64,000 nucleotides of DNA from Onchocerca volvulus (taxonomy: Eukaryota > Nematoda > Chromadorea > Rhabditida > Onchocercidae). Below are positions 12,401 to 24,387 of this stretch, piece after piece; position 1 is the stretch's first letter, and every line of letters begins with the position of its first letter. The notes beneath the pieces are model-generated. The model was not told the origin of the DNA and ran no database searches. It saw only the letters and a program-made list of their open reading frames with translations. Position numbers and translations under genes: made by a program. The stretch spans positions 10,257,560 to 10,321,559 of the forward strand of contig HG738140.1 in assembly GCA_000499405.2 (NCBI GenBank). The letters are read 5' to 3'.

Positions 12401-15400
12401 CTGACCTTTGATTCTTTAAAGCAGATGGTTTAATACACATTGTTTGTATTTATAGAGCAAAAGCAGCCAGCTCAATCGATCATCGAATTAATTGATAGTT
12501 TACCATGTGATCTGAAACTTGAAGTTTCCACGGATAATGCTTTGTTTGATGCGGAAATGATCAAATGGGATGCCGATCATCCGGCCATGATGTGTGAATC
12601 TAAAAACAAAGCCCTTATCATTCCTTGCAAAGATATGGTACTTTTCTCACTAAAACTTTTTTTTATTCTTGAAATGCATGGTAAAATTTTGTAAAAGTGC
12701 TTTTAATTTCAGGATTTACTGGACATGGTATCTTATAAAGGTCCAGTTGATTTTGGTGCTTTGTGCAAGCGACACTATGAACATGCAGCACGATTTTTCG
12801 GATTATTCATGTTAAAAAGGTTAGAGATTTTTGGCATTATTTCCGATAATCAGACTTGGAGCGCATAAATTGTTTACAGTGAAATGATGAATCCTTCATT
12901 GATTCAAAATTCGAAATAAAGTGAAATTGTCCAAGAGAATCGTATTTTTAGTTGTATGCTTTTTCTGTTGCACATGAATTCTGTTTTCTTTTTTGCTCTT
13001 TGTATAATTCAGTTCATTAATTGGGTTATTTCTGTCAGTATATTTTCTTGCAATATATGATTGCCTTATCTTAAACTGACTTACGATTTACTAGAATTGA
13101 ATCAGATATCGATTTTATGTCAGCTTTTGTCAGCATCTATTAGGTTTTCTCAAAAAAGTTTGATTGCAGTGCATTAAATGCTTTGAATATATTGGACGAA
13201 TTGTTTTTGGAGCGAGATGAAAGTGCATTCAGTCTAATCCAGGAGGCAAGACTTCAATTGAAAATTTTTTTCACATTTGTTAAGGCGATGATTTTTCACT
13301 TCTTATTTCTTTTTTAAAATTCATTCCTCAAAAGCTGTTTTGGTATGTCATACTTCATTTTCAGTATTAGATTGTTTTGATAAAACAAAAAAAATTGATT
13401 TCAGTTTCATTTTAGTTGCTTGCAAACCACATGGGCCATTATGAAAAAGCACAGAAAACGTCGAATGTGCTTTATATCGACAGATTAATGTATATGATCG
13501 ATTGGGCATCGATATTCGGCATACCGTTGAGCAATCCAGCAAGATCGATTTTCATTTTACGAATGCTAATGAATATAGATGTAACGTAAGTATATGCTTC
13601 GATTGATGCTCTAGTCAAGTGTTTATTTTAGATTTAATTAATTGATTTCAGTTTAGCTTTTACTTATCTTATATGGGAGGTATAGATATCTTTTTTTGCA
13701 CTGTCTTGGTTCTTACTTCATAGTTTTTTCATCTTGTTCAGTTTTTGAAGTTTTCGATTGCATTTGATAGATCGGAATTCAGGAAGTATTCTAAAGTGGT
13801 ATCAACTTGCGAGAAAGTTGTAGAGAAATTTATTGGAGATGATCCATCGTCACTACTCTCCTTAAACGTAATTATATTTAATACATTGAATTCTTTCAAG
13901 CTTCTATAAATTTAGTTGGATCATTTTTTAAATGTTTTTGAAGGGATTAAAGTGAATATATATATATTTTTTTCGTAAGCGTGTCAGGAAATTTATTTTG
14001 TATCCTGACAAAGACGAATCTTGGCGTGAAAAATTTCTTTGTTTGACAGAAGAGTGATTCCTTCGTCTACATTATAAAATAGAACAAAATCAAATTATAT
14101 CACGATTACAGTTAATCGTTTGGTGTAGTACAGATGGATGAATATAAGTGAGTTGAATTGAATTGGAGAATATTGATTGTCGAGTGAGCTGAGTGACTAT
14201 TGAGTTGATTAGCTGCGGAACCACTGAATAACTGCGTGATTATTGAATAACTACGGCGTAATACTGATTAGTGATGTCGTGACCACTAGAAGCTCCTTTT
14301 TATATGCTAGTTCTGCAAGTTGATGATGTTGATAGTCATTGGTTTTGTAATAGACCATGATTTACAATATGTTATACAAAGATTTAGTTATCAGGACAAA
14401 GGATAAGAGATAGACAATGCTTACAATTTTAAACAATGCATACAAGCTTTACTCCTTACAACATCTCAGACAATTTACATGATTTATAGTATTTTAGGTA
14501 AGGCACAAAAACTTTAGTAGATCGAAAAATGAGGGAACAAGGATAAAATGTGGATAAATGATTTGTTTGACTGAGGAATATTACAAATTTCTATTACACA
14601 TACACATTGATTATTTTATTATATTAAAAAATATTTCGGTTTTACCGACAAACTGTGCAGAAACTTGCTGTTCGTGCTTCCATTTCAGAATGTGCATGTC
14701 CTTTATGAAGTGTTTTGTCAAATGATAGCTGTGCTGAGCGATATCGTCAAAAAAATTGATCTTGCGTCCAGGTATTTGAATTTTTGTTTGGTCCAAACAA
14801 TAAAATCATAAACTGAAGCTAGGATTGTATTCGTTGTATCAAGTATAGTATTGAAATCACTTTTGATTCGATTATTTTCGACAGACTTATTTGAGTTGTA
14901 AATTATTTTGGATCCTTGAATCTCAAATGCTGTTGAGAAAAAGATTGGTTGGATTGGAAATCTTTTTGTCACGACTCCACCAGGTCAACAATAGCTTTAT
15001 TGGATTTATGCAAGATTATAAACAATAAACAGAGAATGAACAATACACCATAAATATAAAGGATACTAACAATGATCTTTTGTCTCAATTGTCGCTTGTG
15101 CTGTCGTTGAAATCTTTTTGATATTGGCTGGGAACTGATTTGCCACTGATAATGATGTCGAAAGGGACCGATCTCGCTGAATACGTCGATGTAGCAGGGA
15201 CTGATGTTGACAAACTGCTCGATTTGTAGACGCTGATATAGGAAAGCCCGTCGCGATGAAGCCTCAATGTTGCTGATGACACTGATTCTGCTACCCGAAA
15301 GCTCCCTTTTTATTTGGATTATCCTTGAGTTGATAGTGGCAGAGATTCACACATTAGTCATATGAAAGACTGGTGTCAGGACAAGAACTAAAGAATAAGA

Positions 15401-17053
15401 GATAGATAATGCTTAAAATATTTTAAACAAAGCACAAAGTTTTAGTCCTTATAACATTCCGGCAATTAACATAAAATTTATAACCATATGCAACCTTCAA
15501 ACAAAGCACATGAGTTTTATTAGCAGATTGGAAGATAAGAGAATAAAGGCTGTTGTGCCGTTATGTAGATGAGTGATTTATATAGCTGAGAAATATTACA
15601 GATTCTGCTACAGCAACACTTATATTATGTCGACAGTTCAGTTTTACTTTTTTGACAAATGCTTAGAGATGATGTCATGTGTAAGTGCACGCGAAACAAT
15701 GTTTTTTTTTTTTCTTCTTTCAGCCAGCAGAACAAGACTATGCTTTCTATGGACATACAGCAATCGCGTTTCCTTTGTGTTTCGATTCGAATGATGGAGA
15801 GAATTAATATGTATGCGACAGTGAAGTCGTCCGATATAGAGCAAAAGCTTTTTTTCTGTTTGGTACACAACGCTCTTCTTATCATTTATGTTATTGTAAG
15901 TTGAGTCTTTAAATTCTTATTTTCATTTTTAATTATCAATATATTTCAGCGAAAAGCTAAATTTTAAAAATTTGTTTCCGATTGTATTTATATTGAATCC
16001 GTTCAATATGTTCAATTAAAATACTGCAGAGGATAAGTCAGCGCCTCATTGACAATATCAGTGTTGAATCAGATGATAGTATTTTGTCAGACTATGAAAA
16101 TTTCTTGGATAAGGAATATAAAGCAATGATTGTTCGATTGCACAGGATGGGTAACGAAGCCTCCGAAAGGGTCAGTTAGACTTGTTGAATTTATTTACTT
16201 CTTTATTTTTATGGCTTTCAACAAGTAGAAAGTTACAGTTTAAATGAATACTAATAAAGCGAAATAGAAAATCAAAAAAAAATGGAAGAGACTGAATACT
16301 TTTTTTTTTTAGTCATTCAAAAAAAAAGAAAAAATTGATTAGGAGAAATTTCTAATTTGAATATCCATCGAGCTTGCAGACTATCCAATATGTCGTTTCC
16401 ATGTGGAATCAACTGTTATCAAATTCGAATGGTTTGCAGAAAGTGCCTTGGGTTTATCAAGTATCTTTTCTGTTTTGAATAACTGTTAACATTATATAAA
16501 AGAAGCCAACGCGAAAATATTTTTATTTCATCTGGATTTCACGTTTTCTTATAACTGCTGAAATAGTGAAGCATGCTGCCAGTTTTTTTCTTATTCTATA
16601 GGGTTAGTTGGAAAATAGACGTTGAAAATATAATTATAAAATATATATAATTATTTGACAGAGAAGATGCTCCTTTTCTAGAAAAATCAGATATTTAGTC
16701 GCATTTCTTATTCTGATCAATATCAAATAATAATCATTCAGAACGCACATAATTAGCAGCTGATATGCAAACCCTTCTTTTCGATTTGTTGTTTTCACTA
16801 TAGCATACAGTTATGAGAGGTTCTTAACCAGCATTTTTAGAAAATTTTGGATGCAGCGGAACAAAAGACACCATCAAGTATGCCGGCACCAAAACTGAAC
16901 ATCAAAGCAGGAAATTCTGGATATGATCTTTTTCTGTTGAGACAAGCAGTAAGTAATAATCTCGAAGTCAGATGCATAGATGATTTAAATATCTTAGTAC
17001 GCACTGTAATTCAAGGAAAAAATAGCATCATTGAAAACGCATGTAATAATTGA
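6499..17053 (+). CDS. Ubiquitin carboxyl-terminal hydrolase, USP25/USP28 family
   Basis: Cysteine deubiquitinase that cleaves ubiquitin chains from proteins. Exons: 6499-6519, 6606-6704, 7000-7122, 7402-7586, 7932-8091, 8316-8435, 8804-8971, 9080-9211, 9314-9482, 9659-9789, 9872-10089, 10347-10436, 10837-10943, 11158-11298, 11514-11584, 11716-11971, 12456-12637, 12713-12819, 13170-13245, 13416-13585, 13771-13867, 15728-15895, 16030-16170, 16380-16460, 16841-17053 (about 1141 residues; human USP25/28 are near 1055-1077). An N-terminal UBA-like region (about 8-60) precedes a VIDLASDEDKS segment like the VIDLT motif of USP25. The Cys box is VGLKNIGNSCWFN (Cys about 189), the His box VGHYWAY (His about 664), then KFNDKSV. 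The insertion between boxes has the FPRVIYMDRYLYRNR segment seen in USP25/28. The start was chosen because ATG-GAG-ATG ends at a GTAAGT donor in phase, two bases after an acceptor. The 3' end is less sure: a strong GTAAGT donor at 16949 could splice to 17724. Exon 19 uses either a GC donor (13246) or GT at 13279. Confidence 0.9.
6688..6756 (+). repeat. Direct repeat copy B (real end of USP exon 2 and its donor)
   Basis: Partner of copy A at 6411-6479. The exon end encodes VQAIK followed by the donor GTTAGT. Differences between the copies are a few single bases (for example TTTCG versus TTGCG). Confidence 0.85.
14283..14620 (+). repeat. Intronic direct repeat, copy 1
   Basis: Left member of the pair described for the large USP intron. 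Identity to copy 2 is patchy, with several small indels, so the duplication is old. Confidence 0.6.
15292..15630 (+). repeat. Intronic direct repeat, copy 2
   Basis: Right member of the pair, about 1.0 kb downstream of copy 1. It ends about 95 bases before the next coding exon of the USP gene. Confidence 0.6.
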
Positions 17054-18902
17054 TCAACATACTTCCTCCATAATAAACCTCGGATTTCAACTCCTCCACA
17101 GATCATCGCTCTTTTTTTTGAAAACTTTATGCTTTTTGGAAAATAAAAATTATGAAATTTAGAAGAGTTTTGTAATTTTATATAAGGAATTCGGGAAATC
17201 AATAACGATTTAGGAGGATCATTGTGCTATATGGATTTATTTTACTTATGCTATACGCTTATGCTCAAATATAGAAAATGTGTAATAATTAGTAATAAGC
17301 TGATTTATAATTGTTTTGCTTTTTTAATGCATCAAGTGATGCTAATCTTCTTAAAATAAGTCAGGAAATTAATGTTTCTAAGATTTGTTAATTGATGGAC
17401 TTTAGATAAGTGAAATTGCGAGCATTTTTTGTTGCTCATTGTATTTACAATTTTTGGACATTTACTGCTTTTTACTTACCGGTTTTATAATTGATTTATT
17501 ATGTTTTCATAATATTTGCATACGGTAAATAGTTAGTCGCTTTGTAGGCCAAATTGGTTTTGCAGCAAAAATTATGTTATTGAGGAATACAAAACTTGGT
17601 ACAGAGACAGACTACAAGTACATATTTTTGATAGTTTCATTCGAAAAGCAACAACAAATCTCTTACTGTCTGCATTTTTTCCCGATTATTCCGTTATTTT
17701 CATTGATATTCATTTACTTTCAGAAAACTAATGTTGTATCAACTATGTATCAGTTTTTCGATTTGTGCTCGCTTATTTAATGCCTTTCATTTTTATATGT
17801 TCCTTTTCTCGAGTACAGTATTGCTCTGTGAGGTGAATGGTAAGGGAAAACTGGTTGGTGAGATTTGTATACCAGTTAACAGTTCTTTTATTCAACATGT
17901 TTCGGCCCACCTATGAATCTAACATTTCCTGAGACGATTTTTTTCATTAAAGCGCTTTTTAATCAAGTTTGAAAGTTTCCAAATAATATATGTTACTTTT
18001 CTGTGCTAAAAAATAAGATTTGCTTTCATTTGTATTGCCGTATTTATATTGTCTTTCTTATAGTAAGCCGTTCGGTGTTTACTGTGTAGTTCTTTTTTGT
18101 ATGTTTTTCGTTGACGAATTTTCATTCGAATTATAATATTTCTCTTGCAGATTAGCAGAATTGTTGTGATTTTAATGGTAAATGCAATATAGCCTCATCA
18201 GATATTGAAAGTTCACATTCTATTAAACAGCGCCTTAAAATGAGATTGATGCTATTCTAACTTTCATTACACTTTGAGCAAATGTTTATTGTACATACAT
18301 CCAGATTTTTTAATAATTTTGACAAGCAGGATGAACTGGTGTTTGGATAGAGCATTTGACTCCAATGACCAAAAAACGCTTTAGGAATTTTTGTGTTCCT
18401 CATTCCTTCTTATTTTTTGAGCATAGATAACTTCTGATTATGAACTGTGTATTTGCTATTTTCATACCTTTAGAAACCATTTCCTTTGGACTTTAATTGG
18501 CATTTCCCATAAGTCGCCGCTTTCTGTATACTTTTGTAATTGTGGTTGTTGTTGATCCCCGTTTTAATCACGGATTTGTTTGGACTGTACCTTCCTACAC
18601 TTTATGCATTTCGATTTGGCCCACAAAAGATATCGCACAATCATTCAGTCTATACAGCGCCACAGCTTGGAAATAAAGAAAATAAAAAGCAACAGTAAAC
18701 TATTTGGATAAGAGAAGCAATTTATGGGAATGGAATAGTTTTTTCTGTTTTTTAAATGAAGTCCAGTAGAAAATCCAGATCATCCATAAAACATGGAATA
18801 AAGGAAATACAAGTTAAAAGTTTCAAAAAGTCCCAAATTCATATCTTCATGCAAAGAAAATGATTTCAGCACATCAAAATTATATAAGAATATTTAGTGG
18901 TA
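17054..18902. other. Convergent intergenic region (USP 3' end / nucleotide-sugar transporter 3' end)
   Basis: About 1.85 kb between two genes that converge. AATAAA at 17142-17147 is 89 bases after the USP stop and may be its poly(A) signal. A possible alternative USP terminal exon lies at 17724-17780. A short open stretch at about 17819-17916 has an acceptor before it but fits no upstream phase well. Nothing else recognised. Confidence 0.55.
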
Positions 18903-21900
18903 TCACAATAGAGGTTGTTGCTCGTCAATTTCTTTAGGTAGCGTTCCAGTAATCTTCTGTTGTGCACTTTTTCTCCTAGTTCTAAATGTAACATAAGTAT
19001 AAAGAAGGCTTCCCACAATGCTGATATTGATACCGATAAAGTTGTTCCATCCAAAGAAGTAATCGCTCGAGGAGAACATTCCAACATAAGTTACAAGTAA
19101 GTTCTAAAATATCACGTTTTGTTTGAATAGAAAGAAACTGGTATTAAATTCTAGCGGATGGTGTTCACAGTGCTAACTGTAGAAGAACTACCCCTTAATA
19201 GTTACTTTGAAGGGGAGAAATAGCACAGCAGCAAATTTGGAAATTGATATTAAACTACATGCATATACATTGATGATTTCTATCAGTAATGTTTTATCAT
19301 AACCATTGTTAAATTTCACATTGCCTTATGCAGTCTATTCATCTGAATTGTTCTCAATGCAAAGCATACTTTTTGCATTATACTTCATACTATGCAAACT
19401 TAATTTTTACAAAATCGAAACAGATTTATCTTAGTTTTTGCTGCTCGTAAACTATTCATTTTTTATGTTTCTTAGAGTGTAGTTTAATGGAGAAATATTT
19501 ACTATGTAAAATAATTAGCTGTTTTGGTCGACTCGTACTTTTTATTATATTAAACGACAGAGCAGGTTATCAGATTTTTTCATTTCGCTGAAGGGATACT
19601 GTAGATCTCTATCATAAAAATTCACCAAAAACATGTAAACCGCGAAAGATTCCAAGCTGTTTAACTCTAGGAAGTTTTCAAGCTGTTTAACGCGAAAGAT
19701 TCCAAGCTTTTTTGCTTAACAATAAAGAATGGACAGCTCAAAGTATTTGGAAAGTTTTTTAAAGAAAATAAAAACTCACTTTAACTGGACCGACACATGA
19801 AGTGGTGAGGGCGCTGTTGTGATGTGTACATAAAACGATCGAACAATTGAGCAAGAAGCCACAGACAAATGAAAACAACAAACAAGCAACTACCCATATA
19901 GTCATATTTCCAGCATTTATATATTGAAGTACCTAAATAGCAGTCTATTTATTTCAATTTTAGCATATTTATTTCATTCCGAACCACTCTAATTTGGAAA
20001 CTTTCTGCTTAAATTATTGTTTTTATGTATGAAATATTACAGTAGAAAGAGAAAGGCGCATCTAATATCACTAATTTCGAATATTTTAGAAATATTTGTT
20101 GCTGCTTGCTTTAAAAACATCGCAGCAACTGCAAGCTGTAAAGATGTTAATTTGTTAGCCAGCAGAACATCTTCAAACCAAAATCTCAAATAATTAAGAA
20201 AGTTAATTAAAATGAACAAATCATTAACAATAATAACAAATGATAATAATAGTAGTATACTGATCAACTGGTAATAACACCAGCAATAACAAGAAAGAAA
20301 CAATAAGATGACAAAAAGTTGCAATTATGTTGCAATAAATCTCATCGCAAAATGAATCACTTTAAGCTTCAATTTCAATACCTTTTCAAATTCTTCATTT
20401 ATCCAAACCAAAATAATCAGAGGAAAAATCATAAATACTGCATTGTAATATAAAAGACCATATTTACCAAGCTTCTGAAATTGTTCATTTTTAATAAAAT
20501 GTGCAAGAATAAAAGAAGATAATATCGGAAATACTGATAATAAATATTAAGATCTATGGCTTATACCTTAGCATTAAGCTTTTGTTTCATATAAACGCTG
20601 TTAGCAGCTGTACAAATGTCGTTAGTCAAAATCATTGAATATCCCCAAACATCAAATGTCAAATCAAACCTATAAATTAAAAACATAGGAGCAATGGATT
20701 TCACTGTTTAAACTGCACTACCACGCAATTTTTCCATCTTAAATACTTTCATACTAAAAGTCGGCTCCAATAAATCACTGAAACACTAACAAATAACACT
20801 ATTCATGTGCACTTTATCAAAATCTTGCTTAATTAGCAACTTCTCAAGAAAAAGTTGAGAAGCAGAATCTTTCTGCTCTTCATTTTTTTAAAACAAGCTT
20901 ATAATTATACTTATTCACATAAAAATCAAAAATTTTTTCTAGAAGATAAAGAATAGCTTTCTGTATCCAAAGATGACAAGACCATAGAAACGTTTACATC
21001 AATGTTCATTTTATATTCCGCACCGTATAATTTGTGCTAATCATCTCAGTCAAAATATTTCTTGATAACAAAACTCTAATAAGTTCAAAAAAATAATATT
21101 CCTCAAGATTCGATATCTTCCATATATCAAATGAATTAACACACAATCTAGTTGTTAATCTACAACTCCATGATAAAATATTATAGAATTCAAATAAACT
21201 TACACAGCTGCAATCACAGAACCTAAGATCATTAGCGCAACCGAGATTTTCACTGCATAAGATGCATTCACTCTGCAAAGCTAAAAATAATCTACCAATA
21301 CGGAAAAGTTTCAAGTTTGATTTTCAGCTTTAATTTTAAAATTGCCCAAATTTTAGAAGCAGAAAAAAATAAAATTCTGATATGGAAAATTTGGTCAGAA
21401 AAATTTTATTCACAACTCTATTTTAAATTTGGTAAAAAAGTAAACAGCGATCTGACACTGGTTTTCGAATGAAAACAATATTAAAACTGAATAAACTGAA
21501 AATGAAGTGATACATCCTGTTACCTAATGCACATACACATCTATGATAGGTCTAAGAATATCAAACAACTTTGATAATTAAGTCATTGGAAAATTGAAAT
21601 AACTGAATTATAGGACTGTAATACTTTAAAAGTTTCAGACGTGCGAAATGTAAAGGATATGGTGTAAAGGGATATGAAAAAATAAATAAATGCTAACCCA
21701 AGTATGACATATTCCAGCACCATTGTCATTAAGATTGAAAATCTACGTAACACAGTGAACATCGGAAGACTGGAAATATTAATATAGTTTTACATGCAAT
21801 TCGCCAACAATGAAATTTGCAAATGAACAAAAGAAATATTATTATCTAGAAAACGATAAAAACATACTTTATTCTCTGTGTGCCACCCAATCCGGATATT

Positions 21901-22494
21901 AAATTCAGAAGATAGAAGATTGGGAGTGGAAAGATCTGGAAAATGAATCGACCCAAATAACAGGAATTCAAAAAATTGCCATAAATAACATAAGTTTTCA
22001 GGAATCAAATTTAGTCCGTAAAACAATAAAATTTTTTAGTATTTTATATAAACATTTAAATACGTATTTCTTTATTCCTTCTTTTTGAATATTCATTCTG
22101 TTATAAAACTTACCTTGAATGGAACGGATGAATCGAATGGAGGAATTGAAACGATATCAAAAAGAGAAGCAAACCATAGAACTATAATAGTTGCTGCCAT
22201 CTGTCCTAATCCAACAATTAAAAATGATGGAAATCTGGAACTCAAGAAATATACAAAACAGAATCAACTGACTTATAGCAAAAAGAAATCGAATTCAAGA
22301 AAAAAAAAAGGCAGAAATACAATAAATAGCTTGCAGCTGCCTATCATTATTATAAACATTTATTTCAAGCTTAATGAAATGGAAACAAACCCAAAATTGG
22401 TGAGCAGTATTTTATTGATAAAAACAACTAGTATCGAACACGCAGCATAAATCACTGCTGTTCCGACACGAATTAAAAGCGATGAATCTTCCAT
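18903..22494 (-). CDS. sqv-7: Nucleotide-sugar transporter, SLC35D / SQV-7 type
   Basis: Golgi/ER multi-pass membrane antiporter that imports UDP-sugars for glycan and proteoglycan synthesis. Exons (coding order): 22494-22391, 22234-22114, 21935-21868, 21769-21698, 21272-21204, 20669-20567, 20474-20382, 19932-19780, 19103-18903. They sum to 984 bases, 327 residues, the usual size of the family. Diagnostic segments are NKILLTNFGFPS with VGLGQM in the first hydrophobic segments, LPMFTVLRRFSIL, MILTNDICTAAN, KLGKYGLLYYNAVF, HHNSALTTSCVGPVK and FFGWNNFIGINISIVGSLLYTYV. All are characteristic of SLC35D proteins, and the protein ends in a short cytosolic tail with PLL. Every splice keeps phase. Substrate specificity (UDP-GlcA, UDP-GalNAc and UDP-Gal for worm SQV-7) is inferred from family only. 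The name sqv-7 rests on similarity; other SLC35D members are possible. Confidence 0.88.
19622..19716. repeat. Short imperfect direct repeats
   Basis: CGCGAAAGATTCCAAGCT occurs twice about 55 bases apart, with AAGCTGTTTAAC also repeated between the two. The block lies in the last intron of the transporter gene. No function is suggested. Confidence 0.7.
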
Positions 22495-24387
22495 ATTATT
22501 TGCTGAGCTTTAACGCAACCCGTGATGCTTTTTCATGAATCTCGCGAAGATTTCAAACTCATATAATTTGTAAGTATTGAACGAACTTCTCATCCACATA
22601 TTTCGCGTTCAATCCTCCGTAGGGACATATTTGATGCAAAATTTTTTCCTCAAAAAAAATTGGTTACTTTTATAATTTTGCCTTTGTCACTAAAAACAAT
22701 GTTGAATTAATTGAATTAACCATTGAAAATCAATCGATTAACAAACAATCCAAATGCTGAATCACCTTTACAAAATGAGAAGTCATATATTAATCGAAAT
22801 ATCAAACTTCCCATCTTCTGGAAGCAATTCAAATTATGACTCAACTTTATGATTTTCTGGAATCATTTATACTGCATCCTCCTTGAATTTCATTTAAAAC
22901 AGAACGAAATTTCAATCATTAAAATTATATGGAACTGTAAAGAAGTAAATCTTTTAGAGAAAAACTTTGTCAGGAATATCCCAGGAACTTAAGTTTTGTA
23001 AAGAAAAAGCCCCAATCATATTTTTAATTTTTCGAAGACAATACTAACTTTGCAATCATGCTAGACAAATGCATAATTTAACATACAGAAACAGAGACAA
23101 ATAAGACGACACGGCATTTTTAAAATACAATTGACTAACTTCAAGGTTTCCCCGCATACAAATAGTAGAAAAATAAATGAAACACAGGAAAATACAAAAA
23201 GTAATATTACTTTTATCACACAGTCAAATAATCCAAAAAACAGTGCGAAATAATAGCATTTGTTAATACTGAAAGACTCCGAGAATACAAATGTTATATA
23301 ATGAGAGAAAAAATGAAATAAGTTCTTCAAAATAAACAAATAATCCAAAATAAATAATTCAAGATTCAAACATATTTTGGGTCCTAGACTCTTAGTATAC
23401 CATAGCTAGTTAAGATTCTTTTGGGGCAATTTAAGTATTGAGAATATCACTTGTTTTATTCTAAACAGCACTTTAGAAATTTAACAGAAAGATTTATGAT
23501 TTCACTGAAAAAAAGAAATGCGAGAAGTTATTAAAACTTTCGACATTCAGAGAAAAAAAAAAAAAAAAGCTCAACAATTTAAAATTCACAGTTCCATCGA
23601 TTTAAGAAGATGCTTTCATAGAAACTCAGTAGCGAGATTCATAATTTCATTAAAAATAAGACTGTACAAGAAATGAATTAAAAGATGTCAGGTAGAAGTA
23701 AATTCCATCTTAATAACTAAACATATGTAATAATGGATCGATATAGAGTATGCAGCAACTTTAAAAGTATAATGGTCAATAAATTCCAGCTTGGATTATA
23801 TCTTTTAGGAGATAAAATTTGCTGCTTGTGAATAAAATCTTTATGAAGTTCGAAAGAATTAAAAATTGGCTAAATTAATATATCAATAAAAAAAAAAAAG
23901 ATATTGTGTGAATCTATGTAGTTTCAACGATCTATATAGTTCCAATCTATGTAGTTTCAACGTAACAATAACTTCACAATAATAATATAGTATAGACGCG
24001 TATCGGTAAAAGAATATTTAAAATTACTGTCCTCAAAGTAGTAAACGGATTGCAGCACAAGATAAAAGATAACATGAGTACGAGATTTAGCGGAAAAGTA
24101 TTCGATAATTTCGAATATTCTTACAAAAATTATAGGTCTTCTTAAGGGATCTCAATTATGGCTTTTCTAAATGTAGAACATTTGAAAATTATAACTGCTG
24201 ATAGCTGATAGAAGGATCCAGGAAATTTAACAATTTTTTTTTTTTTTTTAATAAACTGAAATTCCATAGGATAATTAAAAGCTTCAAAATAACCCTTGAA
24301 ATAAAGAAGGAGAGGAAGAAACGGAGAAAAAAAATTCAATATTCTGAATGGATATTTCCGCAAAAATTTTAATTTTAGAATCTGAAA
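22495..24387. other. Intergenic region between DENND5 3' end and transporter start
   Basis: About 1.9 kb, AT-rich, between two minus-strand genes. It should contain the DENND5 3' UTR and the transporter promoter. A 102-codon hydrophobic minus-strand frame (23061-23369) is composed mostly of Phe, Leu, Cys and Ile from T-rich codons and looks like chance. A short tandem repeat is at 23912-23962. Confidence 0.55.
23912..23962. repeat. Three-copy tandem repeat of about 17 bases
   Basis: The unit TCTATGTAGTTTCAACGA appears as three imperfect adjacent copies (TCTATGTAGTTTCAACGA, TCTATATAGTTCCAA, TCTATGTAGTTTCAACG). Confidence 0.7.

Larger units (their letters stand above)
13868..15727 (+). mobile_element. 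Large USP intron containing a decayed LTR-like insertion
   Basis: The intron is about 1.86 kb, far longer than its neighbours. It holds two diverged direct repeats (about 14283-14620 and 15292-15630). Both contain a GAAGCTC/GAAAGCTCC-CTTTTTAT start, a GACAA...AAGAGATAGA(C/T)AATGCTTA block, a CCTTA(C/T)AACAT block, and an end near GA(G/A)(A/G)AATATTACA(A/G)ATT. Candidate TGTCA starts lie at about 13982 and 14967. The space between repeats has only short minus-strand frames and no reverse transcriptase, integrase or protease motif that I can recognise. A degenerate, non-autonomous LTR element is the best guess; a duplicated intron segment is the alternative. Confidence 0.45.

Noticed and set aside
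17819..17916. Open stretch after an acceptor (VLLCEVNGKGKLVGEI...)
   Set aside because: Could only join through a weak phase-1 donor next to the USP stop; no family support.
21006..21314. 102-codon minus-strand frame overlapping a transporter exon
   Set aside because: It is in a different frame from the true SLC35D exon (21272-21204), which matches the family and keeps phase.
23061..23369. 102-codon hydrophobic minus-strand frame
   Set aside because: Made almost entirely of T-rich codons (Phe, Leu, Cys, Ile) with no pattern of a known membrane protein; AT-rich chance frame.
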